From Pseudo-nitzschia pungens (taxonomy: Eukaryota > Bacillariophyta > Bacillariophyceae > Bacillariales > Bacillariaceae), in NCBI GenBank assembly GCA_037355855.1, contig CM074760.1, forward strand, positions 3,774,501-3,838,500: a stretch of DNA of 64,000 nucleotides, read 5' to 3'. The position numbers and the translations under genes are program-made. The notes below the pieces were generated by a model, which was not told the DNA's origin, searched no databases, and worked only from the letters and a program-made list of their open reading frames with translations. This document shows positions 10,513-21,844 of this stretch, one piece after another (the first letter of the stretch is position 1; every line of letters begins with the position of its first letter).

Positions 10513-10990
10513 CTAGCGTAATTTTGGTGAGGAATGCCAACAAATCAGCCATGAGTCCTTGTAATTTTGCATGTGAATTGGAACGCAAATGCGAATGGGA
10601 TGCGGCAAACTACCCGAATCGATTCAGAAGTTTCGCAGTCGACGCATTGTAAACAGTGTCACGCGTCCATCATTCACCAATCGACGAGCGATACGGTACT
10701 TTCTTGTTTGGTTGTTGTTTCTTTTTCATACCTTTCCTAGATTGGCGCTAAAGACGGTGTTAAAGTTTGCTTTTCCCTTTTTGTTGTCCATGGTAATAAC
10801 ACACTGTGTCGCGAGGAATCGTTTTGTTGCTTTTGAGAGTAAGGTTACGAGTACAGCGTGCAACGGCTTTTCGGAAGTTCAGCGAGGAGTTGAAAAGAAC
10901 CACGAGCCATCTGCTTTGTGCTTCTTGGATTGATCGGTTGAAAGTCATGAAGAAGATGATTCATACCGTAACTTACGTAATTACGGTATT
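10513..10990. other. intergenic, Copia target region
   Basis: No confident gene beyond a possible upstream exon of the small TM protein. The last 30 bases contain the palindromic word TACGTAATTACGGTA, and the Copia element sits directly after it. Confidence 0.35.
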
Positions 10991-11288
10991 TGTTGAAACA
11001 GTAGAGAATTCTACGAAACCTGAAAGAACGATGTAAATGGTCCTATTGATTAGATAAAAGAGAAAAGTATGACACCATCGGATTGTCAATCTAGGGACAA
11101 TCCTTTCATGTGGATGGCTGATAATGTCCATGTCCGACATCTGTCTTGACATCCCTCCATGTAGCTTAGATATGATTGGTGGACATCTTGTGGCTGTGGT
11201 GAGGTGTCATACGTTTCTTCGGCTGTCATATGTTTCATATTATATGTAAGTACGCATCGATGTATGTGAATCGAGATATATTCCAACA
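10991..11288 (-). repeat. Copia 3' LTR
   Basis: 298-bp LTR at the 3' end of the minus-strand element, one visible mismatch to the other LTR. Confidence 0.93.
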
Positions 11289-11315
11289 CACTCCTGTTGA
11301 TCAAGCATGTTTCCC

Positions 11316-14300
11316 TCATGGTTTGGTTAATACCTGGGATATCATCTCTTTCTTTCTTCTGTTCTTTGCGGCATAGTAGTTATTCTTGTAGGCCAGGTAC
11401 TCAGTCTCCGTAACCCCCAGAATCATGTTTCGAAATTTTCTAAACAAGCTTCCTTGTAGTGGCTTAGTGAAGAAGTCAGCAATCATGTCCCCGGTGGGAC
11501 AATATTCCACTGAGATCTCCCCTTTCTTGACCCTGTCTGTGATGAGGAAGTAGCGTATATTTATGTGTCTTGTTCTTTTAGTGCTGGAGGACTTACCGTT
11601 TGTTTCCAACTTGATGGAGCTGGTGTTGTCCTGGTAGAGGAAGTTCTCCTTTCCCAGGCGCGCTGCTCCTTCTTTGATCTTGGCCTGGTACCCCTGCCAT
11701 TGCAGATAGTAATGGCACCAGAGATTATATGGCAGCGTGTCGTCCACTCCAACCAGCTCGGCCTCGGTTGAGCTCCTGGTATTCAGCTTCTGCTTGGTGG
11801 AGATGGCAAGCACCGCCCCCACTCCAAATGTTAGTAAACCCCCGGTGTGGCTCTTCATGTCCGTGTGGACTGCGAAAGACGCATCAACATACCAATAGGC
11901 GTTACCTGTTTCATCCCACCCCAACACAAGGGGAAGGAATATGGTGTCGCGGACATACGCCAACACTCGCTTCAGCTTCTTCCAGTCATCCTCGTCTGGG
12001 CTTGCAACTCTGGTGCACAGGAACGCGATGGCAGTTTGAATGTCGGGTCGAGCCCGCTTGCTGGCGAAGAGCAACTGGGCAACAACTGAGTGAAATGTGT
12101 CGGCGTCTACCTTGTTAAGCTTTACACCCTCTGCATTGGCCTTGAACAGGTGTTCTGCAGCAGGTGTTGGTGTAACCCTGGCCTCACGCAGGGTGTCTGG
12201 AATGTCTGTGATAATCCCTTCTAGATAGTCAAACATGTTGAACTTTACCTTTCCTTTTGTGGAGTAATCTATGGTCATACCAACATAGTCGTGCACTTTC
12301 CCCCTGGTCACAGTGAGCGGCGCCTCCTTCCCAAACTCTGTGTTCAAGTCTGCAAGTACCTTGGTGACGACTCCACTGTCCTTGTGGGAAATTTTCAGGT
12401 CGTCTACATGCCATACGATGGTACACTGGCTTCCATTGATCATCTTGTTGGCGGTGCATGAATCATATGGATTCAGCTCGAAGCCCCACTTGATGAGTGC
12501 GCTGGACAGCTTCTGCCAAAAGAGGATGGCTGCGCGAAGTGTCCCATAGATTGCCTTGTCGGCACGCGCATACAAGGTCTTGGTGCCTCGCTGATTTATT
12601 ACATACGGCTTGTAGAGACCAGGATCAATCTTGCTGAGGATCTCTGCCATTGCCCCGTCCAGGCGTATATGCACTATTTCTCCCTCGGGCATTGGTGTCT
12701 GTAGAAATGCCCCCGGTATGTCGGCTGTAGCTACGTCCCGACCCTCAATTGCATCAATAACGCAAGTCAACATGAGCGCATGTAAGGAAACCGTTGGCGA
12801 GTAGGTGTCTTCTCGGGCGATATAGTCACGTTGGCTTCGGCCGTCGGCACACCCCCTGGCCTTAATCTTCCCGCATCGCTTACGTTTCAAGAACATGAGG
12901 TACGGGAGCGCTTTTTGGATCTCCTCCCGCGACATCGTTCGGATGTGTACAGGTGTCACTACCTTCCGATCGTGTAGTTGCTTGAGTTCCTTGAGGACAG
13001 CGTCCACACCGGCCGCTCCGAACAGCTTCAGACCAGCCTTGATCCCGTACTGCCTAGTCACAAGCGTCGCATCAATGTTATTGTACTCGCCGATTGCATT
13101 TGCAACAAACATGTAGCGCTCATGAGTTCGTGAGATAGCTCGCACGGCGTTGGATAGCCCACCAGAAAAGAACGATCCTGTTGGTTCGGATATGGTGGTG
13201 GCGAGGCGATGATGCACTGTTGACGCGTAGCCATCCGCCTCACTATACTTGTTGTGGGTTCGACTTACCCTTGGTCTCAGCTCCATGTGGTGCCCATTGT
13301 CGGTGGTGGTGTTGGTATCGTCCCCACTGTTGGATTGGTTGTCAACTGTGTTCGTACTATGAGTGCTGTCTGCAACTGACTCGTCTCCATCAGCGTCGTG
13401 CTGATCCTCGAGTTTCGGTAGCGTGTCGTGTCCACGGTTGTCGCATCCGTTGGGCTCATATGAAGCAGACGGGACTGTGGTGTCCGTCTCGAGATCCCGA
13501 CAGTTGGGTTGGTCCGTTGTCGTGCCGGCGACGGTTGCACTATGGATCCCATCGGCATTGGTGGTGTCTCGGGGCTCGGCGTGCGCTGTGTTGGTCCCGC
13601 CTGTACCCGGTCCACTATCTTGTACGCCACTCGTTGTGCCGTCGATAAACTCGGTATCGTTATAATTTGAGTTCTTGCTGGATTCTAAAGAGCTCTCCTC
13701 ATCATAGTCCTCCAGGTCAGACTCAGTTCTTGTCGTTGACAATGAGTATTCCTCGTCAGAATCATCCTCGTCGCTTGCAATGGAGTCGGTTTCGATGTCG
13801 AGAATGGTCGAGTGCCCCTGGGCATCTCCAAAGGTGAGTCCGATTGGTGCCTTCATGTTCTTGGCGATCTGTTCCACACGCGCTATCACTGTGTCGGTCA
13901 TGTGTGCCAGAGTCGCTGTTCTCCGGCGAATTCGCCGCTCGGTTTTGAGGTCAAATAAAAACATTGCGCCTTGTACATCGCCAGTTGGTCGCAAGTATAT
14001 CGCATCTCGCGCTCTAACGTCCAGGGAGTTGTCCCCTGCCTCTTCGTGTCCGAGGACATAATCGCCGAATTGAAACCGACAGTGTTTTCGGGCGTCAAGT
14101 CGGGTCCCTGTCATGATTTGTCTGGGCGGCATGGTTCGAGACACTCCTACTCGGTTACACCAGTTATTCAGGTGGAATGTTACCCCATTAACCAGTTCTA
14201 TCATCATTCTCGGTGGGATACGCTTGAACGGAAGGGACGCGAAGGTGGTTCGCACTCGGTCACGAGTGGTGCGATTGTCGCGCTCGATGTCGGGTTGGTG

Positions 14301-16625
14301 CTCGTTGGGTGCGACAGCATGAAAGGCCACTGGTGGCTGTAGTTTGAGGAGATCATCCTGAAGGCAGTTGAACTCATTGTCTCCCCAGACCTGTGTCACC
14401 GTGAAACCTCGAGATCGATATATCCCAATCACGGTGGTGATGGTGCTGAGAAGCGTTGCTTGTGAGGCGTCTGGCAATACACGGCTCGTCCAAAAGTAGA
14501 GATGTCGAGAGATTGTCCGAAAGAACTTGATTCCATTGACATGAAACACGTCAACACATAGGGTGACGCTTTGGTATTGGCGCAGGATTCTTGCTGGGAC
14601 GGGGGAGACATCCTCCCGAACGTGCCTCGGTTGTTGTCGGACTGTCTTGCCCTTAACGACACTGGTGTTTACCCCGAATATATCTCGCGCCATGAGCACG
14701 TCTCGTCGGGATACCGGACAGTTGGCAATGAGGTTATTGTCAACCATGTGGAGGAAGTCTCTATCACTTGGAAAACCCAGGCTATCCTGCAGTTTTCGGG
14801 CCTTTTCGGCCCGTCGCAAATCAAGGTCCGAATATGTTTGTTTCTTTCCACTGACCGTGGTGATGTTGAGGATGGTCTCCTCGGTTGTTGTTATGTCTGC
14901 AAAATACAGGCCACATGCTGATCGATCAAAGCGCCTCGTGGTTCCATCCTCTTTGTGCACAAAGAAGGATTGTGCGACGGACGTGTCGAGGGTGACCCGG
15001 TACGAGTCGGACACTAGGCCGAGGGATAACACATTTGCCAGACCCCCTTCTTGGTACCACACGGTGCCAAATCCCGGCAGGTCTCCTACCATGTCAACAA
15101 GGACTGAGCCTGCGTTACAGTGGATGCGCACCCGCCCGCCGTTGGGGTGTGGTCGAATATTCTTGAGGAGTTTTGGATTGGCAACACAGTTGCATGTTGC
15201 TTGGCTGTCCAGGAGTATCCAGTTGGGGTTCACACGGCCATTTGATTGTGATAGGATTCGCTCAACCGGCTCGCTCTGCCAGTGTTCATCAGGTTCACAG
15301 GCGCGTATGCGCCCAACACTCCTGCCCTCTTCCGGGCGTTGTCCTGTCTCGCATACTCCGTTTGATACAAAGCACAATTCCTCTCCGTCATCCGCCTCAA
15401 GGATTCCATTCATTAGCGCCTGTGTTGCTTGCTTCACGGGTTCTGCCTCTTTCTCGTCCTTCGGTTCCTCTTCCACTCCTTTGGTAACAAAGGATGTTCC
15501 TTCGGTTGTCTTCTCTGATCGCTCATTACTGTCTTGGGTTGGCGACTTCCTGTCTGCGTGTGTGGCATGTTGGTCACCGCCTCCGCTTGTGGTGGGGCTC
15601 TTCTGGGACGACTTATTGGACTTGTATTGGTTCATAAGTTCGAGCGCTTTTGGCCCACTTGTTGGGTATACGTCCGTCCCGAGGCTGTAATTGTCTTTTA
15701 GGACTCCTGGTAAGTTTCTGTAGTTCTTGATGTTGGCGCCGTTGGCTGTAATGACTCCAATGAGTGTGTGTTTTACTGCCTCACGATATGGCGCCTTCTT
15801 GTCGTCTGTTAATGCTAAATACTCGTTGTAGGTGATCCTGGGTGTGGATTTTTTTAGGATGTACTCAGTCATTGACTTTGACTCGATCCGAATGCCGGCT
15901 GACTGCATGACATCGAACCGTGCCTTGGTCTCTTCGACGAAATCCGCGGCTTCCTTGGTGCCATCCTGTCTGCACTGGAAAAACTTTAGAATCTTCTGTG
16001 CTGCATCCAGCATTGGATGGACCCTGGTGCCATTGTCTCGATAACAATATTCTCGTAAGTGTTTGAGCAGTTGGATCGTGTCCTGGTTGCTTTCGATATC
16101 TGACCATTGGTCAAGTGACTTGAGATGTTCTCTCACTCCTGCACTGATTTGACCCTCCACCATTGAGAACAGCGCCTTCAGATCTTCGGTGTACTTGTCA
16201 TAGTGCTTGACTGAGTTCTTAACCTTTTCAGCCCACAGTGTGGTAAGCAAGGTTTGCTTCCTTGTGTCAATCTTGGGGGTACCATCCACAGTTATGGTGT
16301 ATTCTTTTTCCTCTGGCATTGCTGGCGCAAAATCAGTCTCCTCGAGGACGTTCATGGTTAGTAGGGTTCCCCTGACTTTCGAATTCTTTTGTCCGGCCAC
16401 CACTTTAATTGCCTCAAACAGTCTATCATATTGTTGAGAGTTTGACCCGGTAATTACGAGTCCCTTGAGTTCATCTTGGTTCAATCCACTGAACTTTCCT
16501 CCGGTGCTTGTTCCGGGGTTTGTGCTTTTGTTTCGGTTCCTTGACCGATTCTTGCTTGTCTTGTTCGACTGGTAGGGTTTGTTACTGTTGTTGTCCCCTC
16601 CACGGTTCGATGACAGCTTGTCCAT
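11316..16625 (-). CDS. Copia gag-pol polyprotein, intact 1769-residue frame
   Basis: One uninterrupted frame encodes the particle protein and replication enzymes in Copia order. Residues 1-440 are Gag-like: a basic, Asn/Ser-rich start, then a helical capsid-like part. The protease carries WILLDSQATCN (near 475), where most Copia proteases have DSGA. Integrase carries its acidic triad in CVDVF (near 690), WGDNEF and NEHQPDIERD. Reverse transcriptase has TADIPGAFLQTP and WHVDDLKIS (near 1405), an HVDD rather than YVDD box. RNase H has YVDASFAVH (near 1580), STEAELVG and a HINIRYFLITD end. No CCHC zinc knuckle is visible in Gag. Gag and Pol are fused in one frame without a stop or shift, so the Gag excess must come from another mechanism. 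The stop is TGA. Confidence 0.95.
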   Translation of the reverse strand: MDKLSSNRGGDNNSNKPYQSNKTSKNRSRNRNKSTNPGTSTGGKFSGLNQDELKGLVITGSNSQQYDRLFEAIKVVAGQKNSKVRGTLLTMNVLEETDFAPAMPEEKEYTITVDGTPKIDTRKQTLLTTLWAEKVKNSVKHYDKYTEDLKALFSMVEGQISAGVREHLKSLDQWSDIESNQDTIQLLKHLREYCYRDNGTRVHPMLDAAQKILKFFQCRQDGTKEAADFVEETKARFDVMQSAGIRIESKSMTEYILKKSTPRITYNEYLALTDDKKAPYREAVKHTLIGVITANGANIKNYRNLPGVLKDNYSLGTDVYPTSGPKALELMNQYKSNKSSQKSPTTSGGGDQHATHADRKSPTQDSNERSEKTTEGTSFVTKGVEEEPKDEKEAEPVKQATQALMNGILEADDGEELCFVSNGVCETGQRPEEGRSVGRIRACEPDEHWQSEPVERILSQSNGRVNPNWILLDSQATCNCVANPKLLKNIRPHPNGGRVRIHCNAGSVLVDMVGDLPGFGTVWYQEGGLANVLSLGLVSDSYRVTLDTSVAQSFFVHKEDGTTRRFDRSACGLYFADITTTEETILNITTVSGKKQTYSDLDLRRAEKARKLQDSLGFPSDRDFLHMVDNNLIANCPVSRRDVLMARDIFGVNTSVVKGKTVRQQPRHVREDVSPVPARILRQYQSVTLCVDVFHVNGIKFFRTISRHLYFWTSRVLPDASQATLLSTITTVIGIYRSRGFTVTQVWGDNEFNCLQDDLLKLQPPVAFHAVAPNEHQPDIERDNRTTRDRVRTTFASLPFKRIPPRMMIELVNGVTFHLNNWCNRVGVSRTMPPRQIMTGTRLDARKHCRFQFGDYVLGHEEAGDNSLDVRARDAIYLRPTGDVQGAMFLFDLKTERRIRRRTATLAHMTDTVIARVEQIAKNMKAPIGLTFGDAQGHSTILDIETDSIASDEDDSDEEYSLSTTRTESDLEDYDEESSLESSKNSNYNDTEFIDGTTSGVQDSGPGTGGTNTAHAEPRDTTNADGIHSATVAGTTTDQPNCRDLETDTTVPSASYEPNGCDNRGHDTLPKLEDQHDADGDESVADSTHSTNTVDNQSNSGDDTNTTTDNGHHMELRPRVSRTHNKYSEADGYASTVHHRLATTISEPTGSFFSGGLSNAVRAISRTHERYMFVANAIGEYNNIDATLVTRQYGIKAGLKLFGAAGVDAVLKELKQLHDRKVVTPVHIRTMSREEIQKALPYLMFLKRKRCGKIKARGCADGRSQRDYIAREDTYSPTVSLHALMLTCVIDAIEGRDVATADIPGAFLQTPMPEGEIVHIRLDGAMAEILSKIDPGLYKPYVINQRGTKTLYARADKAIYGTLRAAILFWQKLSSALIKWGFELNPYDSCTANKMINGSQCTIVWHVDDLKISHKDSGVVTKVLADLNTEFGKEAPLTVTRGKVHDYVGMTIDYSTKGKVKFNMFDYLEGIITDIPDTLREARVTPTPAAEHLFKANAEGVKLNKVDADTFHSVVAQLLFASKRARPDIQTAIAFLCTRVASPDEDDWKKLKRVLAYVRDTIFLPLVLGWDETGNAYWYVDASFAVHTDMKSHTGGLLTFGVGAVLAISTKQKLNTRSSTEAELVGVDDTLPYNLWCHYYLQWQGYQAKIKEGAARLGKENFLYQDNTSSIKLETNGKSSSTKRTRHINIRYFLITDRVKKGEISVEYCPTGDMIADFFTKPLQGSLFRKFRNMILGVTETEYLAYKNNYYAAKNRRKKEMISQVLTKP

Positions 16626-16793
16626 GGTTGCCGGAGGACGCTGTGTCTACTGCGACGGCTTACCTGTGTTGTTGTTGCTTGTGTGGAGGATTCTGGTGAG
16701 TGTCGACTCAACACACAAAGTAACGGGATGTCTATGGTGACACTTCTATTCAGAGATTTGTAATCGATCTGATACCGATACTTTTCTCTTTTA

Positions 16794-17091
16794 TGTTGAA
16801 ACAGTAGAGAATTCTACGAAACCTGAAAGAACGATGTAAATGGTCCTATTGATTAGATAAAAGAGAAAAGTATGACTCCATCGGATTGTCAATCTAGGGA
16901 CAATCCTTTCATGTGGATGGCTGATAATGTCCATGTCCGACATCTGTCTTGACATCCCTCCATGTAGCTTAGATATGATTGGTGGACATCTTGTGGCTGT
17001 GGTGAGGTGTCATACGTTTCTTCGGCTGTCATATGTTTCATATTATATGTAAGTACGCATCGATGTATGTGAATCGAGATATATTCCAACA
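16794..17091 (-). repeat. Copia 5' LTR
   Basis: 298-bp LTR at the 5' end of the minus-strand element, TG...CA ends, paired with 10991-11288. Confidence 0.93.
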
Positions 17092-17583
17092 GTATTACTA
17101 CTTCGTAAACCTTACTTCGAACTTTGTACTCGTAAGGTTACCGTATACCGTATTTCTCTGCATGGTTTCTTTCTCATTTTGTTTCCCAGTCACAGTTTAC
17201 TCGTGACTGTCTGGAGGTCCAATCAATCATCAGCACATCACACAACAACATAACTGTTAACTGTGAACATGAATGAAATCATGAATCTTCCAAAAAAAAA
17301 ACTCCGAACTTCTAATAATCTTAGTCCCTTTCTTCACGAGGGGATAGTTGCGTCTCAATTTGATTAACGGTACAAACAAGCCACCACTACCCAAGCATCA
17401 CTGACGCAAAGAAAGCGACTATAGAGCAATATTCAAAATCAGAGCTTTAGGTGATAGTTTTGCTCTTCAAACCAACCCTTACCCTTCCGCCAGATTAAAC
17501 ATCCATCTTCGCGCGTTCGATGACGACGAGAAAAGACCAAACTTTTATATCCGTATCAATCTTCCGTTGGACGAGCTATTGAA
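17092..17583. other. intergenic, PPR gene promoter
   Basis: Starts with the right Copia target duplication, then another cluster of palindromic words (CTTCGTAAACCTTACTTCG, CTCGTAAGGTTACCGTATACCG at 17101-17153). No coding frame seen. Confidence 0.4.
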
Positions 17584-20500
17584 ATGATACGTAGAGCGGG
17601 CAAAATTCCTGGCTCTCTGGGGACTCATCGTCGTTGTTACGAACATAGAACTATCCGACGTGGGAACACACGGTTGGTTCGAAAGTTTGCAGCGAATTCG
17701 GAAAATGAACAGAGTCACACGAGGGTTCACCACGCCTTGTCGAATAGATTCATCAATTCTCGGCGCAAAGGCTCTATACGGTCCTCTTCTAGCTGTGTTT
17801 CCGACGACAGACCACCACACGAAAAGGAAGCGGGCAGTGGGACGCCGCCAATTGTTGCGTCGAATGCATCTTTGTCGTGTGCAAATGTTGAATTGGATGG
17901 TAACGAGTTATTGATATCGTTGCTGGAAACCTTCGCCGAAACGATACGACGAGATGTGAATGACATCATTTTCAAGCTCGATGCAGGGGCCGTTGCTTTC
18001 GAAGACTTGATCACGACAAACGAACCTCTGATTCATTCCGATCAAAACACCCAATCGAAAATCGAAAACAGAGCAAAAAATGTTCCGACGAAAAGTTTGT
18101 TGCGAAAACGATGGGAAAGAATATTGAGAAGAGAGGAGGAGCGGCACTCATCACGCAACAAAGCTGGATTCGATAAGAAGCACGGAACAACAAAATTGTC
18201 GATGGAAGAGTTATGGGACGAGTCTCTTCGACGGTATGGATATTGTGTCACTCGGAAGTCTCCCGCGGTGGATTCTATCGTCAATGGGGAAAAAATAATG
18301 GATAGCGAAAAGCCTTTGGTAAAAGAGACAGATAGGTATTTAGAGGCGGATCATCTCCACTTATCCCCAATCTTCCGATTCCCCGTGTACGAGCAACTGA
18401 GTTTGGAAGACTTGGAAGCATGGATGTCACAAGAAATCAAAGATAATGAAAACTCAATTGATGAGAGAAAATTTGAGGTCAAACCTATCGTTCCGAATAG
18501 GTCGGTCGGGGACGGGAGTATGCGCCTGAACGGAAACGATTCCTACCTAAACAGTATTCACCAAAGTATTTCCTTGCTGATTGCCATGAAGCCGAAAGAC
18601 TGGCGACAGTTTGACCCGGACATGCCCAATAAAGTGGAGCTCGAAACAGAAAACAACGACGTCAAGATCGACTCCGATGCCTTTGATGAGGAAACATCTG
18701 CACACAATGAATTGATTGGCGATCGAACGAATATCACTGAAACCCCAAACAACATGAGTGAATTTCGCCAATTCTTACACCTCGTTACAGAGCAAAAGTA
18801 TGGTCTTACAACATCAATGGCAAATCTTTTGTTGGCTCGTCTGGTCACCTCTACCGAATTGTCAAATAGGGAGATTGGTGACGCCTGCTTGCGAATTTTT
18901 GAAGAAATGAAGCTATTGGCCGAGAGCGGCCTACGAAAGTGCGAACCTGATTCTACAACGTACCGTCTTCTTATTCTTGCGTTCGGTCGCAGACTTCAGG
19001 GGATCGGTGAAGCCATCGGCATCGTACAGGAAATGATTGATAATCCATCAATTCACATTTCTCCGGAACTTTTGAACGACGCATTAACGGCGTGTCATGC
19101 GAAGACAGAATTTTCGGTTGCAGCGTCACTTATGGATACCGCTCTGAGTGATCATCGTGTTCGAATAAATGTTGGTTCTTGCATTCTTTACACCGAAATG
19201 TTGAAGACTCAAAAGTCAGATCAAGAAGCAATCGATTTCTTCAATCGCATCGAAGAGGTAAGGATACTTTTCTGCAATTCAACATGATTCATAGTGCTGA
19301 CATACTGCTTCACGTATCTTTAACGAGCGTCCGCTGCTATGCTGTCGTATAGGCGCGTTTGTTGGGAAAATATGACGAAGATTTGTATCTAAAATGTCTC
19401 TGCCAATGGCCCAAGAGAAATCGTCGAGGAGATATTCTTGATCTTTCCTCCTTCTGGATAAAGATCCTTCGCATCTTGGAAAAGAGAACCAAGTCATCTG
19501 AAAAGCCCGATATTCAAGTTTGGATTACGTTTTTGCAGGGGGTTTACGACTCCGCAAGGAATGATGATTCACTTTGGAAAATCGTTGGAGATGCAACGAG
19601 GACAATTCTTAAGTCTTACCCCGGGAATTTTGTAGGTGGAAAGCTAATGACTATAGGTCTTGAGGCGAGTTCCTCCATAGAAGATACAGAGTTGGCTGCA
19701 ATGATCCTGAGAAGAGTGGCGAATGAACCAAGGAATCCTGACGCTGAGTTAAATCGTCCTGCAATCGTGCCTCTCCGAGCCCTAAAGCGTTCTCTCCAAA
19801 TTTGTCTGCAAACTTCAGATGCAGATAGTGCGAGGTCGATCCGAGAATCGCTGGAAAAAATTGATGATCCTTACCCAATTGGAGCAAAATCTGAGCTCCA
19901 CTCGCTTGTCCTTTTGTGTCATGCCAAATGTGATGATGCTGACAATGCAAAACGGGATCTGAACATGTTGATAGACAGCGGTTTAAAACCACGGTACGTA
20001 CTCCTTTGACCGTTTTGATTTGTACTTTATATAGAAGTTATTCTCTGACCCCGATTCCTTCTGCATATCTACAGTGAAGAACTCTACAGTGCAGTGCTTC
20101 ATACTATGGCAGTGACGGGCAAGTATCGTGAAATGGAGGAACTTTTTCAATCCATGAAAGAAACAAATAGCGACGAATCAAAACCTGGTGTGTCGTCATA
20201 TGATGCGATCCTACTTGGTCGAATTCGAGCAGGTTCTTGGGATGAAGCTATTGCAGTGTTCGAGCAAATGAAAGTAGGAGGTGTAAAACCTAGTGCACGC
20301 ACAATTCACGGTCTATTAGTTGCAACTAATCAAAAGGGTGGACGACTTTCTGTCACAAAAACACTTGAATCCCTTTTGCAATCCAATGCTGAATTCGACG
20401 AGACAGCTTTTCGACTCGCGACCAATACTTTGTTCGAGGGGTTTGATGGATGTCTCGAAGAGTTCCGAAAAACTATTCGGGATATCGGAGAGCAGAATCA

Positions 20501-20684
20501 AAATCTTCGAACACCTTCACTCAATCTAGGACGTTCCATTCGTTCTGCGCAAATCGAAGACAGCAGGCCAAAAGTGACACCCAAATCAGAACCAGAAATG
20601 AAGCGAAAGCAAACACAAGCTTGGCAAACAGCTGTTTCTCATCTGTTGGAATTTGTCAGGATTTGGTCTGAAAATGAAGGATAA
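17584..20684 (+). CDS. pentatricopeptide repeat (PPR) protein, three exons
   Basis: Exons 17584-19257, 19353-19993 and 20075-20684 join with consistent phases (GTAAGG...TATAG; GTACGT...TACAG, splitting an Arg codon) to 974 residues. PPR proteins bind organellar RNA through helical-hairpin repeats of about 35 residues. Repeats are seen as DSTTYRLLILAFGRR... (exon 1 end) and SSYDAILLGRIRAGSWDEAI followed by FEQMKVGGVKPSARTIHGLL (exon 3), with weaker ones between (ELYSAVLHTMAVTGKYREM). The basic, acid-poor N-terminus (MIRRAGKIPGSLGTHRRC) fits mitochondrial import; a plastid signal peptide is not obvious. The first 400 residues are charged and low in repeats. No DYW or SMR domain is visible. RNA target unknown. 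Confidence 0.85.
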
Positions 20685-21844
20685 AGCATCCCTCTATGAT
20701 TGGGGCACACCAACTTTCTGAACAATTATTTACTAGCTAGAGAATGAAAACAATGTAACCTGCTGTTCCCAAAAGAAAGTACTAGAACTGAGTACTGTTG
20801 TAGATTTGAATAAAGTGGAATTTCATATATTGTGTTGCAATTGGTTTGGAGTGCTGGAGTCAAGCCACTTCATTATTGATGTTAGGGGTTGCATGATGAA
20901 GGGATTGAGGTGTAATACTGTCACATAATCAATTTCCAGTGCATTTAATTAGGTAACATGTCTGTTCCTCTGCTTGTGCCTTCTGTGGATTGTCCACAAG
21001 ATTGACCTATCCACTGGAGGAGAAGTCTTCATCAAACATATCGCTGACAAATTGTGAAAATCTAAATACAATTCCAGTCACATTACTATAAAAGAATACC
21101 TACCTGTAGGAAATTCTCTGGAACCCTTCATGGGTGAATCTTCCTTCTAAAGTGTGATTAGTACATCAGTCAAAACGAATCCCAACAAAATACTGTTTTT
21201 TTATTTCCTTGACAACAATTCAAGACATTAGAATATTCCAATCACAACTTTTGCGAAATGGTATAAACGAATTTCAAGGATACAGCCAACAACATAATTG
21301 CAGTTATTTTAAATTGAGATAAAAAATATACCGGGAGTGTACATTTTATAAATATGACAAACAATACACAGTACACAACACAACCACGTACAATACACAC
21401 AGGAACGGAAGAAAATGTAGCGCACCTTGAAAGACATCAAAGACTGTTGGAATTTCTGTCAAAAGAAAAAACACAAGTCAAAACAACGACAAAAAACACA
21501 TTATTGACATGGTTTGGGGACAGAGTTGACAACAATGACGGGTCAAACACATGGCAACAGACCCCCCCTCATTCTCAATTGGAAGCAATAGATCAGACTA
21601 CGTAGGCTGGTACAGTTCACATGTATACTTTTTTTACTACAGACATATTACACTACACAACACTCAGCAAGTAATGGCAGAGGCAAACAATCAACCCAAC
21701 AGATTGATCTGAAGATCAAGCAAGTTGATACTCATGCCAAGGGACAACAATAAACTTGAAAGTAAAAACAGCTGATGGCAGCAACAACAGGGGTACTTCC
21801 CCTATGCAACAGCTGCTGTGCCAGCAAGAACCAGAAAACAATAA
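20685..21844. other. intergenic / Crypton 3' flank
   Basis: AT-rich stretch after the PPR gene. The part next to 21845 probably belongs to the 3' non-coding end of the Crypton-like element. An 83-codon open frame at 21354-21605 is Thr/Gln-rich without a recognisable domain; I do not call it. Confidence 0.35.

Larger units (their letters stand above)
10991..17091 (-). mobile_element. full-length Copia (Ty1-type) LTR retrotransposon
   Basis: Two direct LTRs of 298 bp (10991-11288 and 16794-17091) begin TGTTG and end CAACA, and are flanked by the 5-bp duplication GTATT (10986-10990 and 17092-17096). By eye the LTRs differ at one base (CACC versus CTCC near 11072/16875), so the insertion is young. 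A single gag-pol frame on the minus strand fills the interior. Downstream of the 5' LTR, on the minus strand, GGTATCAGATC resembles the TGGTATCAGAGC primer site of plant Copia elements but sits about 15 bases in. It belongs with the Copia elements known from diatoms (CoDi type); no subgroup is assigned. Confidence 0.95.

Noticed and set aside
12895..16107. Several open frames on the plus strand over the Copia element (up to 375 codons)
   Set aside because: They are antisense shadows of the intact gag-pol frame.
21354..21605. 83-codon Thr/Gln-rich frame
   Set aside because: No similarity recognised and no splice or promoter context; left as intergenic.
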